64,000 bases of DNA, taken from Sphingobacterium alkalisoli (GTDB lineage Bacteria; Bacteroidota; Bacteroidia; Sphingobacteriales; Sphingobacteriaceae). The stretch covers positions 186,001 to 250,000 of the forward strand of contig NZ_SUKA01000006.1 of the NCBI RefSeq assembly GCF_005049105.1. The letters are read 5' to 3'. Position numbers and translations under genes: made by a program. Positions within the stretch are counted from its first letter, which is position 1. Each line of letters starts with the position of its first letter. Of this stretch, positions 57,089 to 64,000 are shown piece after piece. A model generated the notes under the pieces. It was not told the DNA's origin. It did not search any database and saw only the letters and a list, made by a program, of their open reading frames with translations.

Positions 57089-58183
57089 TTATTCTACGAT
57101 CACATTTATACCAGCCATGCTCGCTTTATACTTTATCTTTTCGATCAAACCGTAATAACTCCAGTTGCGCAACAGGAATTCATCCTCCTTAGCTACTTCC
57201 TCTTTATTTGTTTGGTTAACCAATAGTAGGGTGCCTGCTTCGGATTTTACACATATATCTATCAGCCTGCGACTATAGAGATGCAGACGACTATCTACGT
57301 AGCGTTTTTCCTTCTCGCTGAAATGCTCCAGACTTTTCAGCTTTTTCTTGCGGCCATGACCACCTTTGTTGAAGGCGGCAGCTTTTTGTATACGGTGCCT
57401 TGCAGCCTGAATGGCCATACGACGGTATAGAAACTCCTCTTTATTTCCGATTTGGTAGCTGTCCTTATCAATAGATATAGTAATTGGATGTTCTACGGAT
57501 AGCGATGCTTCAGCAATGATATGTTCTTTTAGTTCGTGTTGCTGTTTTGGTAGCTCAAGAGCTAATAGCAAAAAGATTTTTCCCTTTACAATCTTTATGG
57601 AGCTAGTACAGATTTTGATTTGGCCGACCAGTGCTCTCTGTAGCAGTACTCTTTTATCCGATCGATCTTTTCCCAAATAGGTGCGAAACGGCATCTTGAA
57701 GAGTGTCAGTTTAAACTCCCGTCCTTTCTCGTCATTATTCAGTTTTACCTGATCCCCGGAAAAAGGGATTGGCATATCCTTCTTATAGTTTCTTAAAGAC
57801 TTTTCGCCCTTCCAGTATGCCGATCGTTCTGCACTAAACAGCCTGTTCAAGGTCATGTTCATTGCGGAAATAATATTTGACGGTAGTTTTCCTTTAAAAT
57901 ATAGCGATAGTATGCGGTATGTCGTATTCATTTTCGAAGAAGTGAATATGCCGTCCGGATCTTTTTTGAAATCAGCCAATTTTACCTTGATGTCGTCCCG
58001 CAAGTAGATCAAGTCTTTAATCTGTTCCTGTATATACTGATGTGTCAAAACCATATTGGATCCACGATAAACCATATCCTGCCATTCGAATAGCTTTTTG
58101 TAATACTCCGAACGTTGCTCTTTATCTTCGCAATCTAAGTAAATTTGGATTTTCCTTGTTAAAATGATGGTATCTTTTTCCAT
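57089..58183 (-). CDS. Nuclease-dead, C-terminally truncated Cas12f homologue
   Basis: The 364-residue protein aligns by eye with Cas12f (type V-F effectors, TnpB relatives). The N-terminus MEKDTIILTRKIQI, the PIPF motif at 138-141, GGHGRKKKLK (274-283), EAGT (315-318) and RNWSYYGLIEKIKYKASMAG (339-358) match the order of Un1Cas12f1 as I remember it. The RuvC-I Asp is kept (D239 in SIDKDS). The RuvC-II Glu is lost: GTLLLVNQ (317-324) has V322 where Cas12f has Glu. Translation stops at GINVIVE, just before the zinc ribbon and RuvC-III of Cas12f, so DNA cleavage is not expected. It starts 14 bp after the sigma-factor gene. Likely role: RNA-guided DNA binding to place the sigma factor. That last point is inference. 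Confidence 0.85.
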   Translation of the reverse strand: MEKDTIILTRKIQIYLDCEDKEQRSEYYKKLFEWQDMVYRGSNMVLTHQYIQEQIKDLIYLRDDIKVKLADFKKDPDGIFTSSKMNTTYRILSLYFKGKLPSNIISAMNMTLNRLFSAERSAYWKGEKSLRNYKKDMPIPFSGDQVKLNNDEKGREFKLTLFKMPFRTYLGKDRSDKRVLLQRALVGQIKICTSSIKIVKGKIFLLLALELPKQQHELKEHIIAEASLSVEHPITISIDKDSYQIGNKEEFLYRRMAIQAARHRIQKAAAFNKGGHGRKKKLKSLEHFSEKEKRYVDSRLHLYSRRLIDICVKSEAGTLLLVNQTNKEEVAKEDEFLLRNWSYYGLIEKIKYKASMAGINVIVE

Positions 58184-58197
58184 AATACTCTCTCTTA

Positions 58198-59016
58198 TTA
58201 TGCTGTTTTCTTTGCGGATTTGATTTTCGCATGCGCTTGTACAAACAGTTGCTTGACCATAGACGGGTTCAACTGCAGTGCTTCCGAAATTTGTCCAAAA
58301 GATAACTGCAGTTCATAGCGCATGTGAAAGATCTCTGCCTGTTGGTCATTGAACTCACCTTGGAGAATAATCTTTGACGGGCTATTCAGCAGTTCCATTT
58401 TCTGCGAACTGTTGAATACCGAACGAAGTGTGTCTATCGTTTTCTCCACCTGTAAGCTCACCTCGTAGTCGGATATACCACCCAGATAATAGGCAATACG
58501 TTCATAGTTAAAGCTGTATTTTAAACAGAGTTTGATGAACAGCTGCTGCTGTTGGTTAAGGATAGGCAATACCTTGTTGAGTTTGTCAAGCCGTTGCTGT
58601 TTTTCTTCCTCGAGTTTCTCCAAATAGATCAGGTCCTCTTCTTCTTCCTCCTCTTCTTCTATTTCATAGCCGAGCAGAAACTCTTGATAATCTTCTATGC
58701 TATCCAACTGCAACAGGCTCCGGTGGAATCTATTTTGTGTTTTGTTGAAGAATGCATGTATAGCTAATTTAACCTGCGTTTTTAAAAAGATTAGGATACC
58801 TTCTGTATCCTTAGCATGTCTGCGGAATAACCATAATCGCAATAGTACTTCCTGTGCTATACTTTTAGCCGCACAGTCATCTTGCGTAGCGCGAAATGTT
58901 CTTGCAAAAAGATACCCGTAAAAGCGCTTGTAGAAAAAATTCAACCCCCGTTCGTCTCCTTGTTGAAGTAGGGATACATGTTTTTCGGTTTGATGTTGTT
59001 GTAAAGTTTTATTCAT
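58198..59016 (-). CDS. Sigma-70-family factor (ECF-like) with two region-4-type HTHs
   Basis: I use the ATG at 59016 rather than the upstream TTG, giving 272 residues. Region 2 is clear (VSLLQQGDERGLNFFYKRFY to FLKTQVKLAIHAFFNKTQ, about 14-95). An acidic linker with eight consecutive Glu (120-127) follows. Then come two helix-turn-helix segments: LNQQQQLFIKLCLKYSFNYE (153-172, continuing to about 203), and FNDQQAEIFHMRYELQLSFG (222-241, continuing to about 268), which is a normal sigma region 4. ECF factors are usually 170-200 residues with one region 4. No anti-sigma gene is adjacent. It is directly followed by the nuclease-dead Cas12f gene and probably works with it. Confidence 0.85.
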   Translation of the reverse strand: MNKTLQQHQTEKHVSLLQQGDERGLNFFYKRFYGYLFARTFRATQDDCAAKSIAQEVLLRLWLFRRHAKDTEGILIFLKTQVKLAIHAFFNKTQNRFHRSLLQLDSIEDYQEFLLGYEIEEEEEEEEDLIYLEKLEEEKQQRLDKLNKVLPILNQQQQLFIKLCLKYSFNYERIAYYLGGISDYEVSLQVEKTIDTLRSVFNSSQKMELLNSPSKIILQGEFNDQQAEIFHMRYELQLSFGQISEALQLNPSMVKQLFVQAHAKIKSAKKTA

Positions 59017-59044
59017 AATCAACGTTTTGGTTAAACACCTACAT

Positions 59045-59087
59045 AGATCTCGGCCGGCCTGACGGATTTTTGCGGCAACCGAGATCT
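59045..59087 (-). promoter_or_regulatory. Stem-loop in the leader of the sigma-Cas12f operon
   Basis: A perfect 9-bp inverted repeat, AGATCTCGG (59045-59053) and CCGAGATCT (59079-59087), encloses GC-rich sequence. It lies 28 bp upstream of the sigma start codon, between the guide array and the genes. It could end guide transcripts or control translation. Confidence 0.55.
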
Positions 59088-59520
59088 TGTGATAGGCTTA
59101 TTTTAAAGCTGCATAGAACGTTGATGTATTGGTATTGATTGGTGATTGTTACACATACCTTTCATATTAATCAAAAACCGACCTCGTTGTGAATACTTTC
59201 TTGGTTGAATACATATTAGTAAGTAACCACTCGAACGCGGAGAGAGCCCAGTTGTGTATAAAATATCTGTTGTTATCAATAAAGAGTAAGCCCACCTCTA
59301 TCGCATATACATGTATTGGGGCTCAGCGCGTGAGAAACTAGTTGTGTAAACTATTTTCCCTACAAATAAGGTGACCTGAAGGTGACTAGATTGTGTACCT
59401 AAATTTCGGATTTACAGCAGCCCTTTGCGTACAATAAACTATACAAGTACAAGCATATCACAATAAGACCCACCCTTTGCGTATACCCGAGCTGTAATCT
59501 ATCGCTCTGTTGCAATTAAT

Positions 59521-59572
59521 AGTATTTAGTGAGTGACTTTTGTCCTCACCCTACGGCGTCACAAGCAGCCTC
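59521..59572 (-). ncRNA. Guide-RNA scaffold (tracrRNA-like), copy A
   Basis: Read on the minus strand the element starts GAGGCTGCTTGTGACGCC, in which GGC pairs with GCC around TGCTTGTGAC. A second hairpin follows: GTGAG and GAC pair with GTC and CTCAC around AAAA, with one bulged A. The first part resembles GGGCTGCTTGCATCAGCC of the Un1Cas12f1 tracrRNA as I remember it. The element abuts repeat unit 59509-59520 (ATTAATTGCAAC) and then a guide-like sequence, as in a fused single guide. Nine units follow it. Confidence 0.65.
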
Positions 59573-59987
59573 AATGTTATTTAATTTAATAATTTTATCA
59601 ACAGGGAGCCATCCTTTGTGTATTCAGTTTGATCATATCCATGCGTTTTAGCCCGAAAAATTCGCTTAGGATATCATAATTTTTTCTAGGGAAATTGACG
59701 GCTTGTTGTGTAAATTGTTCTAAACGAGTAAGCGGACGCGTTGTGTATACCTATCTCATTGAAATAGTTTAGAAAAATTTATGTTAGATGGGAAATTAGC
59801 GGTTTTGTTGTGCCTATTGAAGTTCTCACGCCTTAATTGTGTAAACTTTCTGATTGCCAGCTAGAATACGACAAGATCTCAGATTTCGTTACGAGGTTAT
59901 TGTGTATTCTTTTTAATACCCTATGTAAAAAAAGTGTTTTTTAAATATTGTCAATCGGAACGACCAAGCACATTGTATATCTCAAAA

Positions 59988-60039
59988 AGTATTTGGTGAG
60001 TGACCTTTATCCTCACCTTATGGCGTCACAAGTAGCCTC
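59988..60039 (-). ncRNA. Guide-RNA scaffold (tracrRNA-like), copy B
   Basis: This is identical to copy A at 46 of 52 positions. The changes keep pairing: the hairpin reads GGTGAG/CTCACC (a G-C replacing the G-U of A and C), and GAT pairs with GTC by a G-U where the others have GAC/GTC. It lies 4 bp upstream (minus strand) of repeat unit 59972-59983, and seven units follow before copy A. Confidence 0.65.
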
Positions 60040-60169
60040 TATATTTTCTTTTATAGTATTTTCTCTTCTTAATAAAGTGTAAAATTTTGTGAACGAGACT
60101 GTTGCGCATACCTTCGTTAAATTTAATGAGTGGCACGACGAAGAACATTGCGAACTCCCAAAAACAAAG

Positions 60170-60221
60170 GATATTTAGTGAGTGACTTTTGTCCTCACCC
60201 CACGGCTTCACAAGCAGCCTC
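60170..60221 (-). ncRNA. Guide-RNA scaffold (tracrRNA-like), copy C
   Basis: This is identical to copy A at 48 of 52 positions. The first hairpin is extended here (GGCT with AGCC). It lies 11 bp before repeat unit 60147-60158 on the minus strand, and only two units (60147, 60101) follow before copy B. It is the most upstream copy and so is nearest to the presumed promoter. Confidence 0.65.
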
Positions 60222-60378
60222 ATTATACAGTCAAAAATGCTTTTGGCTTTTTCCTTTTGATTTTTTAATTTTCAATACCAATACGTCAAAGAACATTCAG
60301 CTATTGCTGTTCGTTACAATAATCCGTAACTTTAAGCCAAAGTTATTTGATTATATTTTATTTTTTGGTTTGGTATTG

Positions 60379-60421
60379 TACCGATTTACCGGTAAAAAAC
60401 CAAACGGTAATTTTCATCGGT
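60379..60421. promoter_or_regulatory. Nested inverted repeat upstream of the XRE gene
   Basis: ACCGAT and TTACCG (60380-60391) are mirrored by CGGTAA (60405-60410) and ATCGGT (60416-60421), ending at the ATG at 60423. This is a plausible autoregulatory operator for the XRE protein. Confidence 0.45.
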
Positions 60422-60422
60422 T

Positions 60423-60875
60423 ATGAATACTATTTTTAAAGAAAAAAACGACACCATGCATATCGGTCATAACATCAAGCGCATCCGTGAAATCCAGGGT
60501 ATTAAACAGGAAGCCTTCGGCCAACTTTGCCGTAACAGGTATTCGCAACAACGCATTTCAGATTTCGAAAATATGGTTGCTCTGGACGAGCCTCTTTTGG
60601 AAGAGCTAGCTGCCGCACTGGGCGTGACTCCCGAATTTGTGCAAAATTTTAAAGATGAGAACGTAATCTATAATATACAGACTAATCAGGATACCAGTTC
60701 AAGTAATCAACAGTATAATCAACCAACAATTCATAACGACGGGGCAGATAAACTGGTAGCACTATTGGAGAAGTTTATTGAAGAGGACCGTGTCAAAACT
60801 CAGTCTATTGCCGAATTAAGCAAAGCCGTATTGGATCTAGCCCATGAGGTCAAAAAATTGAAGGAGGGGAAGTAA
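60423..60875 (+). CDS. XRE-family helix-turn-helix regulator
   Basis: This 150-residue protein has an N-terminal Cro/C1-type HTH (HNIKRIREIQGIKQEAFGQL, about 15-34, to FENMVALDEPLLEELAAALG), an Asn/Gln-rich linker and a C-terminal coiled coil (DKLVALLEKFIEEDRVKTQS, then IAELSKAVLDLAHEVKKL) for oligomerisation. The ATG at 60423 or the one at 60456 (MHIGHNIKR) could be the start. Genes of this type often precede large RHS-type genes in Bacteroidota, as here. It is divergent from the guide-RNA region, so it might also influence that transcription. Confidence 0.82.
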   Translation: MNTIFKEKNDTMHIGHNIKRIREIQGIKQEAFGQLCRNRYSQQRISDFENMVALDEPLLEELAAALGVTPEFVQNFKDENVIYNIQTNQDTSSSNQQYNQPTIHNDGADKLVALLEKFIEEDRVKTQSIAELSKAVLDLAHEVKKLKEGK

Positions 60876-61337
60876 ATAAAACTACCACTACTTTCACAAA
60901 GTAAACGAGAAAGCCACCGATCAGGTGGCTTTCTTGTCTTTAGCGTCTATTTCCTGCCTCACATTTAGGTCTACTATACCCATATTTTCGAAATTAATTT
61001 GATAAGGCGATTTCCATGTCCATGCATCAGAAGCACTTGCTTCGCACAATTATAAGAATACGAGGTGTTATACTATCTCCTTCAGATTGTATTTATAACA
61101 TATTACACTATATGCCAATATATAATTATTAATATTTTTTCTTTTTTATTTAAAAAAACACTATATTAGTAATATATTATGCTATTAACCTAAGGGGATT
61201 GAGCACGAGTTGTCAGATGGTCGCCAATTTCCATTTTATCCGAATACATTTACAGAGTGGTATTGCTAGGCAGGAGTCGATAAAGTGATGTTGGGGCATC
61301 TCCATTTCTCATATTAAACCATTATCAATACCCTAAT
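60876..61337 (+). other. Intergenic region upstream of the RHS-type gene
   Basis: After the terminator the 61080-61190 stretch is extremely AT-rich with ATTA/TAAT runs, probably promoter DNA for the RHS-type gene. No gene, repeat or clear TAnnTTTG promoter was found. Confidence 0.5.
60908..60935 (+). terminator. Intrinsic terminator after the XRE gene
   Basis: An 11-bp stem, AGAAAGCCACC with GGTGGCTTTCT, with loop GATCA is followed by TGTCTT, 32 bp after the stop codon. Confidence 0.85.
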
Positions 61338-64000
61338 ATGAAAAGATACGCATTATTATTTTCTGTTTTCCTATCGTTTGCGCATATAGCACTGTGCCAG
61401 GATTTTGTTAAGGTTCCGGTAAGCCCCGAAGCCTCTGCGCTTATCAAGCAGACCGAATATCCGGTCGATCTCAGCCGGGGTCTGGTCAACATCAGTATCC
61501 CCCTTATGGAGATGGGGATCGGAGACCTGGTCGTACCAGTTGCGCTCAGCTACCATGCGGGCGGATTCCGGAAAGACGAACGGGCGACCCGTGTAGGGCT
61601 GGGCTGGAGCATGAGCTGTGATCTGCAAATTAGCCGTGTCATCAACGATAAGGATGATTTTGGTGTAAAAGGGTATGTCAACAATGAGTTGATCAAAGGG
61701 GCGGAAGGTTATTTGAACGACTTTCCGGCCGATAATTCTTATATTAACGGTAACCTATACCAGATGTATTTTCAAGATATGGACGGAAGCCCGGATAAAT
61801 TCAGCTATAGCCTATTAGGTAAATCAGGGACTTTTGTGGCGCAGAAAGATTTCTATGGCACAGGATACGAATTTGTGACCATCCCGTATGACAATATGAA
61901 GATCAGTTTCAGTGACGGCGAGTTTACGGTCGTGGATACAGATGGTACGGTTTATAAATTTGGCAGAAAGAACAGTGAAGTGGGGCCGCTGAATGTGAGT
62001 GACGAAAGTGTGCTCCAGCATCTGATCGAACTGACCGGAGGGAGTATCACGACCTGGAAGTGCCATAAGATAATATCGGCAAAAGGATTCAACGAGATTA
62101 CATTCCAGTATGAGAACAAACAGGTCGAGTATGCCGGAAATTCGGATGATGAAGTGGTGGTGTACAAGAACGAATCGTACCATCCTTCAAACCAGGACTG
62201 GTTTGAAGGGAACAATATGAACATTTCTCCCTGGACAGACTGGTATCAGATACTGCCGGCAAAGGATTATAAAATAGGACATCTTTCCAAGCCACTAATC
62301 GAAGAAAGGTACGGCGGATATTCCGATCATGTTGTTTATAAGATACCGTATTATAATTATACGACGGGAAATCTTGATTTCAAGGCCGTCGATGATCAAA
62401 CGGAAAACAACTATTCACATTCGCAGATCAGGGGACTTTCACTCCGGAAGATAATAACCAGAACAGAATTTATAGAATTTCTGGGAGCGGATGAAATGAC
62501 CAAAATATTACGCAAAAGATCCAATGGCACATTAATCAAGACCGTGGATCTCTTTGCCTCATCGGCTTCTAGTTATAGCGAAGGCTACCCGATGCCCACC
62601 CGATACCTTGATTCGCTCCACACTTACGGGGCAGACACACTGGCCAAAGAGCGTTATGGCCTCCAATATTACAGCAAGTTTGTGTTTGGAAGCTATATGA
62701 AGGGGACAGATATGTGGGGATTTGTAAATGATGTAACGTTTGATGCCGCAGGGTATTATCAATACAATCTCGGTACCATTCCCCGTCAACAGCTTCCTGT
62801 CGGCAGTTACCTGAATAATGCAAATCAGGTCATGGTTACCAATACCACTGTCCCCATAGGACATCATTCTTCACAGCATCTTTTGCACCCGGACCGCACA
62901 GGTCTGCTAAAAGGAATGTTAAAGTTTATTGTATATCCCACAGGGCTTTTTACCGAATTCGATTATGAACCCCATCAGTACCGGGAAAATTATTCGAAAG
63001 AATATGTATCTCAATCCGTCGCCGTTGAAGCGGGAGGACTCCGTATCCGTACCATCAATTACGGCGACCTCAACGGTAACAGGTTCATCAAGCAGGAGAA
63101 TTATGTTTACGGTCTCCATGAAGATGGGACCGGCGTGGCGCTTGTTAAACCGCCCCGTTCCAAGGCCCATCGGGCGATGAACTTTGTGGGCATCATATCC
63201 GATCCGACCTACCAGGTGTATTACAGTAGGAATATGCATACCCCTCCAAATGCATATGGTGTATATATCACGATGGATACCGTGTATCGTTACCGGAGCG
63301 GAAACTATCATAACTACACGATGCCCAATGGTTCTCCGGTGCATTACAACCATGTAACAAGGTATGTGCAGGATTACGGACAGGGCAACGGTAAGACGGT
63401 ATATGAATATTATCCCCCGGACCATTACATGGATCCTTACGAACGTGCGCTTTTTGCCGAGTACAAAGTGCCCGGCTTCGACGTGGGATATCTGAAGATT
63501 CCCTACACGATGGGCCTGCTGAAGTCCGTAACAGTATTCGGTAGGCATACCGATGCAGCACAGCGATTTAGAAAATTAAACCAGAAACGGTATGCCTATA
63601 CCAAGTATCAGAACGGCCTGGTCATAAGAACGGCGCTGGCGCGTCCCAAGTATATTTTCCGTGCGCTGGATAGCAATGCGCCCTATAGCGATGATGTTTA
63701 TAATTACGATCCGTATAACCCGGCATCTGGTCTGGGGCCGGGATATCCGTATGACCTTTTTTATCGTGCGCAGTACAATATCCATTCGGGGCGAATGCTG
63801 CTGGAGTGGGAAGCCGAGACCAGCTATGATGAGCTGGGCGATTCGGTATCCACAGAAAAAAGTTATGGCTATGCCATGCTGCCCTATATGAAACCATCTT
63901 CGGTGCAGACGACGGATAGCGAAGGGCGTACGGTGCTTACAAATAGCTGGTATAGCTATGATTTCAACGATCCGCTGAATCTCGCCTTAAAGAACAGAAA
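61338..64000 (+). CDS. Large RHS-type surface protein (3' partial)
   Basis: The frame opens at ATG 61338 (MKRYALLFSVFLSFAHIALC, a signal peptide) and stays open for 887 codons to the window edge. The N-terminal segment VPVSPEASALIKQTEYPVDL, then GLVNISIPL, and the segment LVVPVSYHAGGFRKDERATR followed by VGLGWSMSC is the standard start of RHS/YD-repeat proteins of Bacteroidota, in which a variable toxin- or adhesin-like C-terminus follows the core. The core and C-terminus lie outside the window. The coding DNA is clearly richer in G+C than the rest, suggesting a different origin. No function beyond surface or secreted polymorphic protein can be assigned. Confidence 0.8.
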   Translation, partial: MKRYALLFSVFLSFAHIALCQDFVKVPVSPEASALIKQTEYPVDLSRGLVNISIPLMEMGIGDLVVPVALSYHAGGFRKDERATRVGLGWSMSCDLQISRVINDKDDFGVKGYVNNELIKGAEGYLNDFPADNSYINGNLYQMYFQDMDGSPDKFSYSLLGKSGTFVAQKDFYGTGYEFVTIPYDNMKISFSDGEFTVVDTDGTVYKFGRKNSEVGPLNVSDESVLQHLIELTGGSITTWKCHKIISAKGFNEITFQYENKQVEYAGNSDDEVVVYKNESYHPSNQDWFEGNNMNISPWTDWYQILPAKDYKIGHLSKPLIEERYGGYSDHVVYKIPYYNYTTGNLDFKAVDDQTENNYSHSQIRGLSLRKIITRTEFIEFLGADEMTKILRKRSNGTLIKTVDLFASSASSYSEGYPMPTRYLDSLHTYGADTLAKERYGLQYYSKFVFGSYMKGTDMWGFVNDVTFDAAGYYQYNLGTIPRQQLPVGSYLNNANQVMVTNTTVPIGHHSSQHLLHPDRTGLLKGMLKFIVYPTGLFTEFDYEPHQYRENYSKEYVSQSVAVEAGGLRIRTINYGDLNGNRFIKQENYVYGLHEDGTGVALVKPPRSKAHRAMNFVGIISDPTYQVYYSRNMHTPPNAYGVYITMDTVYRYRSGNYHNYTMPNGSPVHYNHVTRYVQDYGQGNGKTVYEYYPPDHYMDPYERALFAEYKVPGFDVGYLKIPYTMGLLKSVTVFGRHTDAAQRFRKLNQKRYAYTKYQNGLVIRTALARPKYIFRALDSNAPYSDDVYNYDPYNPASGLGPGYPYDLFYRAQYNIHSGRMLLEWEAETSYDELGDSVSTEKSYGYAMLPYMKPSSVQTTDSEGRTVLTNSWYSYDFNDPLNLALKNR

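Larger units (their letters stand above)
59148..60158 (-). CRISPR. Degenerate CRISPR-like repeat-guide array in three clusters
   Basis: On the minus strand a short motif with consensus GTATACACAAC recurs 18 times, separated by unique sequence. Plus-strand starts of the units: 59148, 59186, 59251, 59300, 59341, 59390, 59424, 59476, 59509; 59615, 59705, 59740, 59807, 59836, 59899, 59972; 60101, 60147. Typical variants are GGTATGCGCAAC (60101), GGTATGTGTAAC (59148) and GGTATACACAAC (59740). Spacing runs mostly from 29 to 73 bp. The 3' AAC/CAAC end recalls Cas12f repeats, which I remember as ending in GGAATGCAAC. Each cluster begins just 3' of a scaffold copy. There are no cas1/cas2 genes. The repeats are far more degenerate than in normal CRISPR arrays. 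Confidence 0.55.
59017..60422 (-). other. Long non-coding guide-RNA region upstream of the sigma-Cas12f pair
   Basis: These 1.4 kb hold no credible protein gene; the few short frames run across repeats. The region contains the leader stem-loop, 18 degenerate repeat units and three copies of a 52-bp structured element, all reading naturally on the minus strand toward the sigma gene. The right end (60222-60422) is very AT-rich and should hold the promoter of the RNA region and that of the XRE gene. Confidence 0.75.

Noticed and set aside
57089..58183. Reading the gene as a decayed IS605/IS200 TnpB
   Set aside because: No TnpA, no transposon ends and no internal stops. The GGHGRKKKLK and PIPF motifs fit Cas12f better, and the sigma gene is tightly coupled.
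59148..60158. The repeats as iterons or repressor binding sites
   Set aside because: Spacing is irregular, there is no replication initiator nearby, and the clusters always follow a scaffold copy, which binding sites would not require.
60130..60426. A plus-strand frame of 98 codons (and a 65-codon minus-strand frame at 60026-60223) in the guide region
   Set aside because: Both run through the conserved scaffold copies and AT-rich promoter DNA, have no recognisable domain, and the scaffold copies differ in ways that keep RNA pairs, not codons.
61221..61241. A partial match of the guide after unit 59807 to the region upstream of the RHS-type gene
   Set aside because: About 14 of 20 positions agree over the AATTTCC core but the guide's first bases (seed side) do not pair; chance is likely.

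Overview
The window looks like a chromosome segment from a Bacteroidota bacterium of the Sphingobacteriaceae type (Sphingobacterium/Pedobacter-like). The evidence is a SusC/SusD pair, many lipoproteins with a Cys lipobox, a CHU_C/gliding-type C-terminal domain, promoters of the form TTTG-N20-TAnnTTTG, a zapA-6S RNA-rny block, and a moderately AT-rich base composition. Nothing here identifies the species.

Layout. 1-10023 (+): an operon for trans-4-hydroxyproline use: Pyr4H2C deaminase (cut by the window edge), ketoglutarate semialdehyde dehydrogenase, 4-hydroxyproline epimerase, D-amino-acid oxidase, DUF885 metallopeptidase, APC permease and a DPP-IV-like S9 peptidase. Together they could take collagen-type peptides to 2-oxoglutarate. 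10213-26148: a polysaccharide or glycoprotein utilisation region: a large secreted protein on the minus strand, a multidomain GH43 enzyme, then susC, susD, a fasciclin-DUF4859 lipoprotein, a DUF5007-like lipoprotein and a DUF6055-DUF4859 metalloprotease. 26188-37152: single genes (thioesterase, HU-like protein, DUF819 membrane protein, Gfo/Idh oxidoreductase, OmpA-PD40 protein, queE, DUF11/CHU_C giant surface protein). 37168-40826: gap, a degenerate BadF-type kinase and pfkA, divergent from a Nudix-winged-helix regulator with a palindrome between them. 41012-47379: tetR-tolC-adaptor-RND efflux operon. 47595-56426: purL, pheT, a small coiled-coil protein, zapA, a 6S-like RNA and rny. 60423-64000: an XRE regulator and the start of a very large RHS-type surface protein (cut by the window edge).

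The most unusual part is 57002-60222 (minus strand). A sigma-70-family factor with two C-terminal helix-turn-helix regions lies 14 bp upstream of a 364-residue Cas12f homologue that has lost the RuvC-II glutamate and ends just before the zinc ribbon and RuvC-III. Upstream of the pair, in about 1.1 kb with no credible gene, are three 52-bp copies of a structured scaffold that resembles a Cas12f tracrRNA. Each copy is followed by a series of short degenerate repeats (18 in all) separated by unique guide-like sequences. I read this as an RNA-guided transcription-activation locus (nuclease-dead Cas12f plus sigma factor) with an unusually large, three-cluster guide-RNA bank. From memory, nuclease-dead Cas12f paired with an ECF sigma factor has recently been reported in Bacteroidota. 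I cannot check this, and the guide architecture here may well be undescribed.

A dispersed structured repeat occurs twice (32.2-32.6 kb and 56.6-57.0 kb), each time directly 3' of a minus-strand gene, with base changes that preserve pairing. No rRNA, tRNA or complete insertion sequence was seen.
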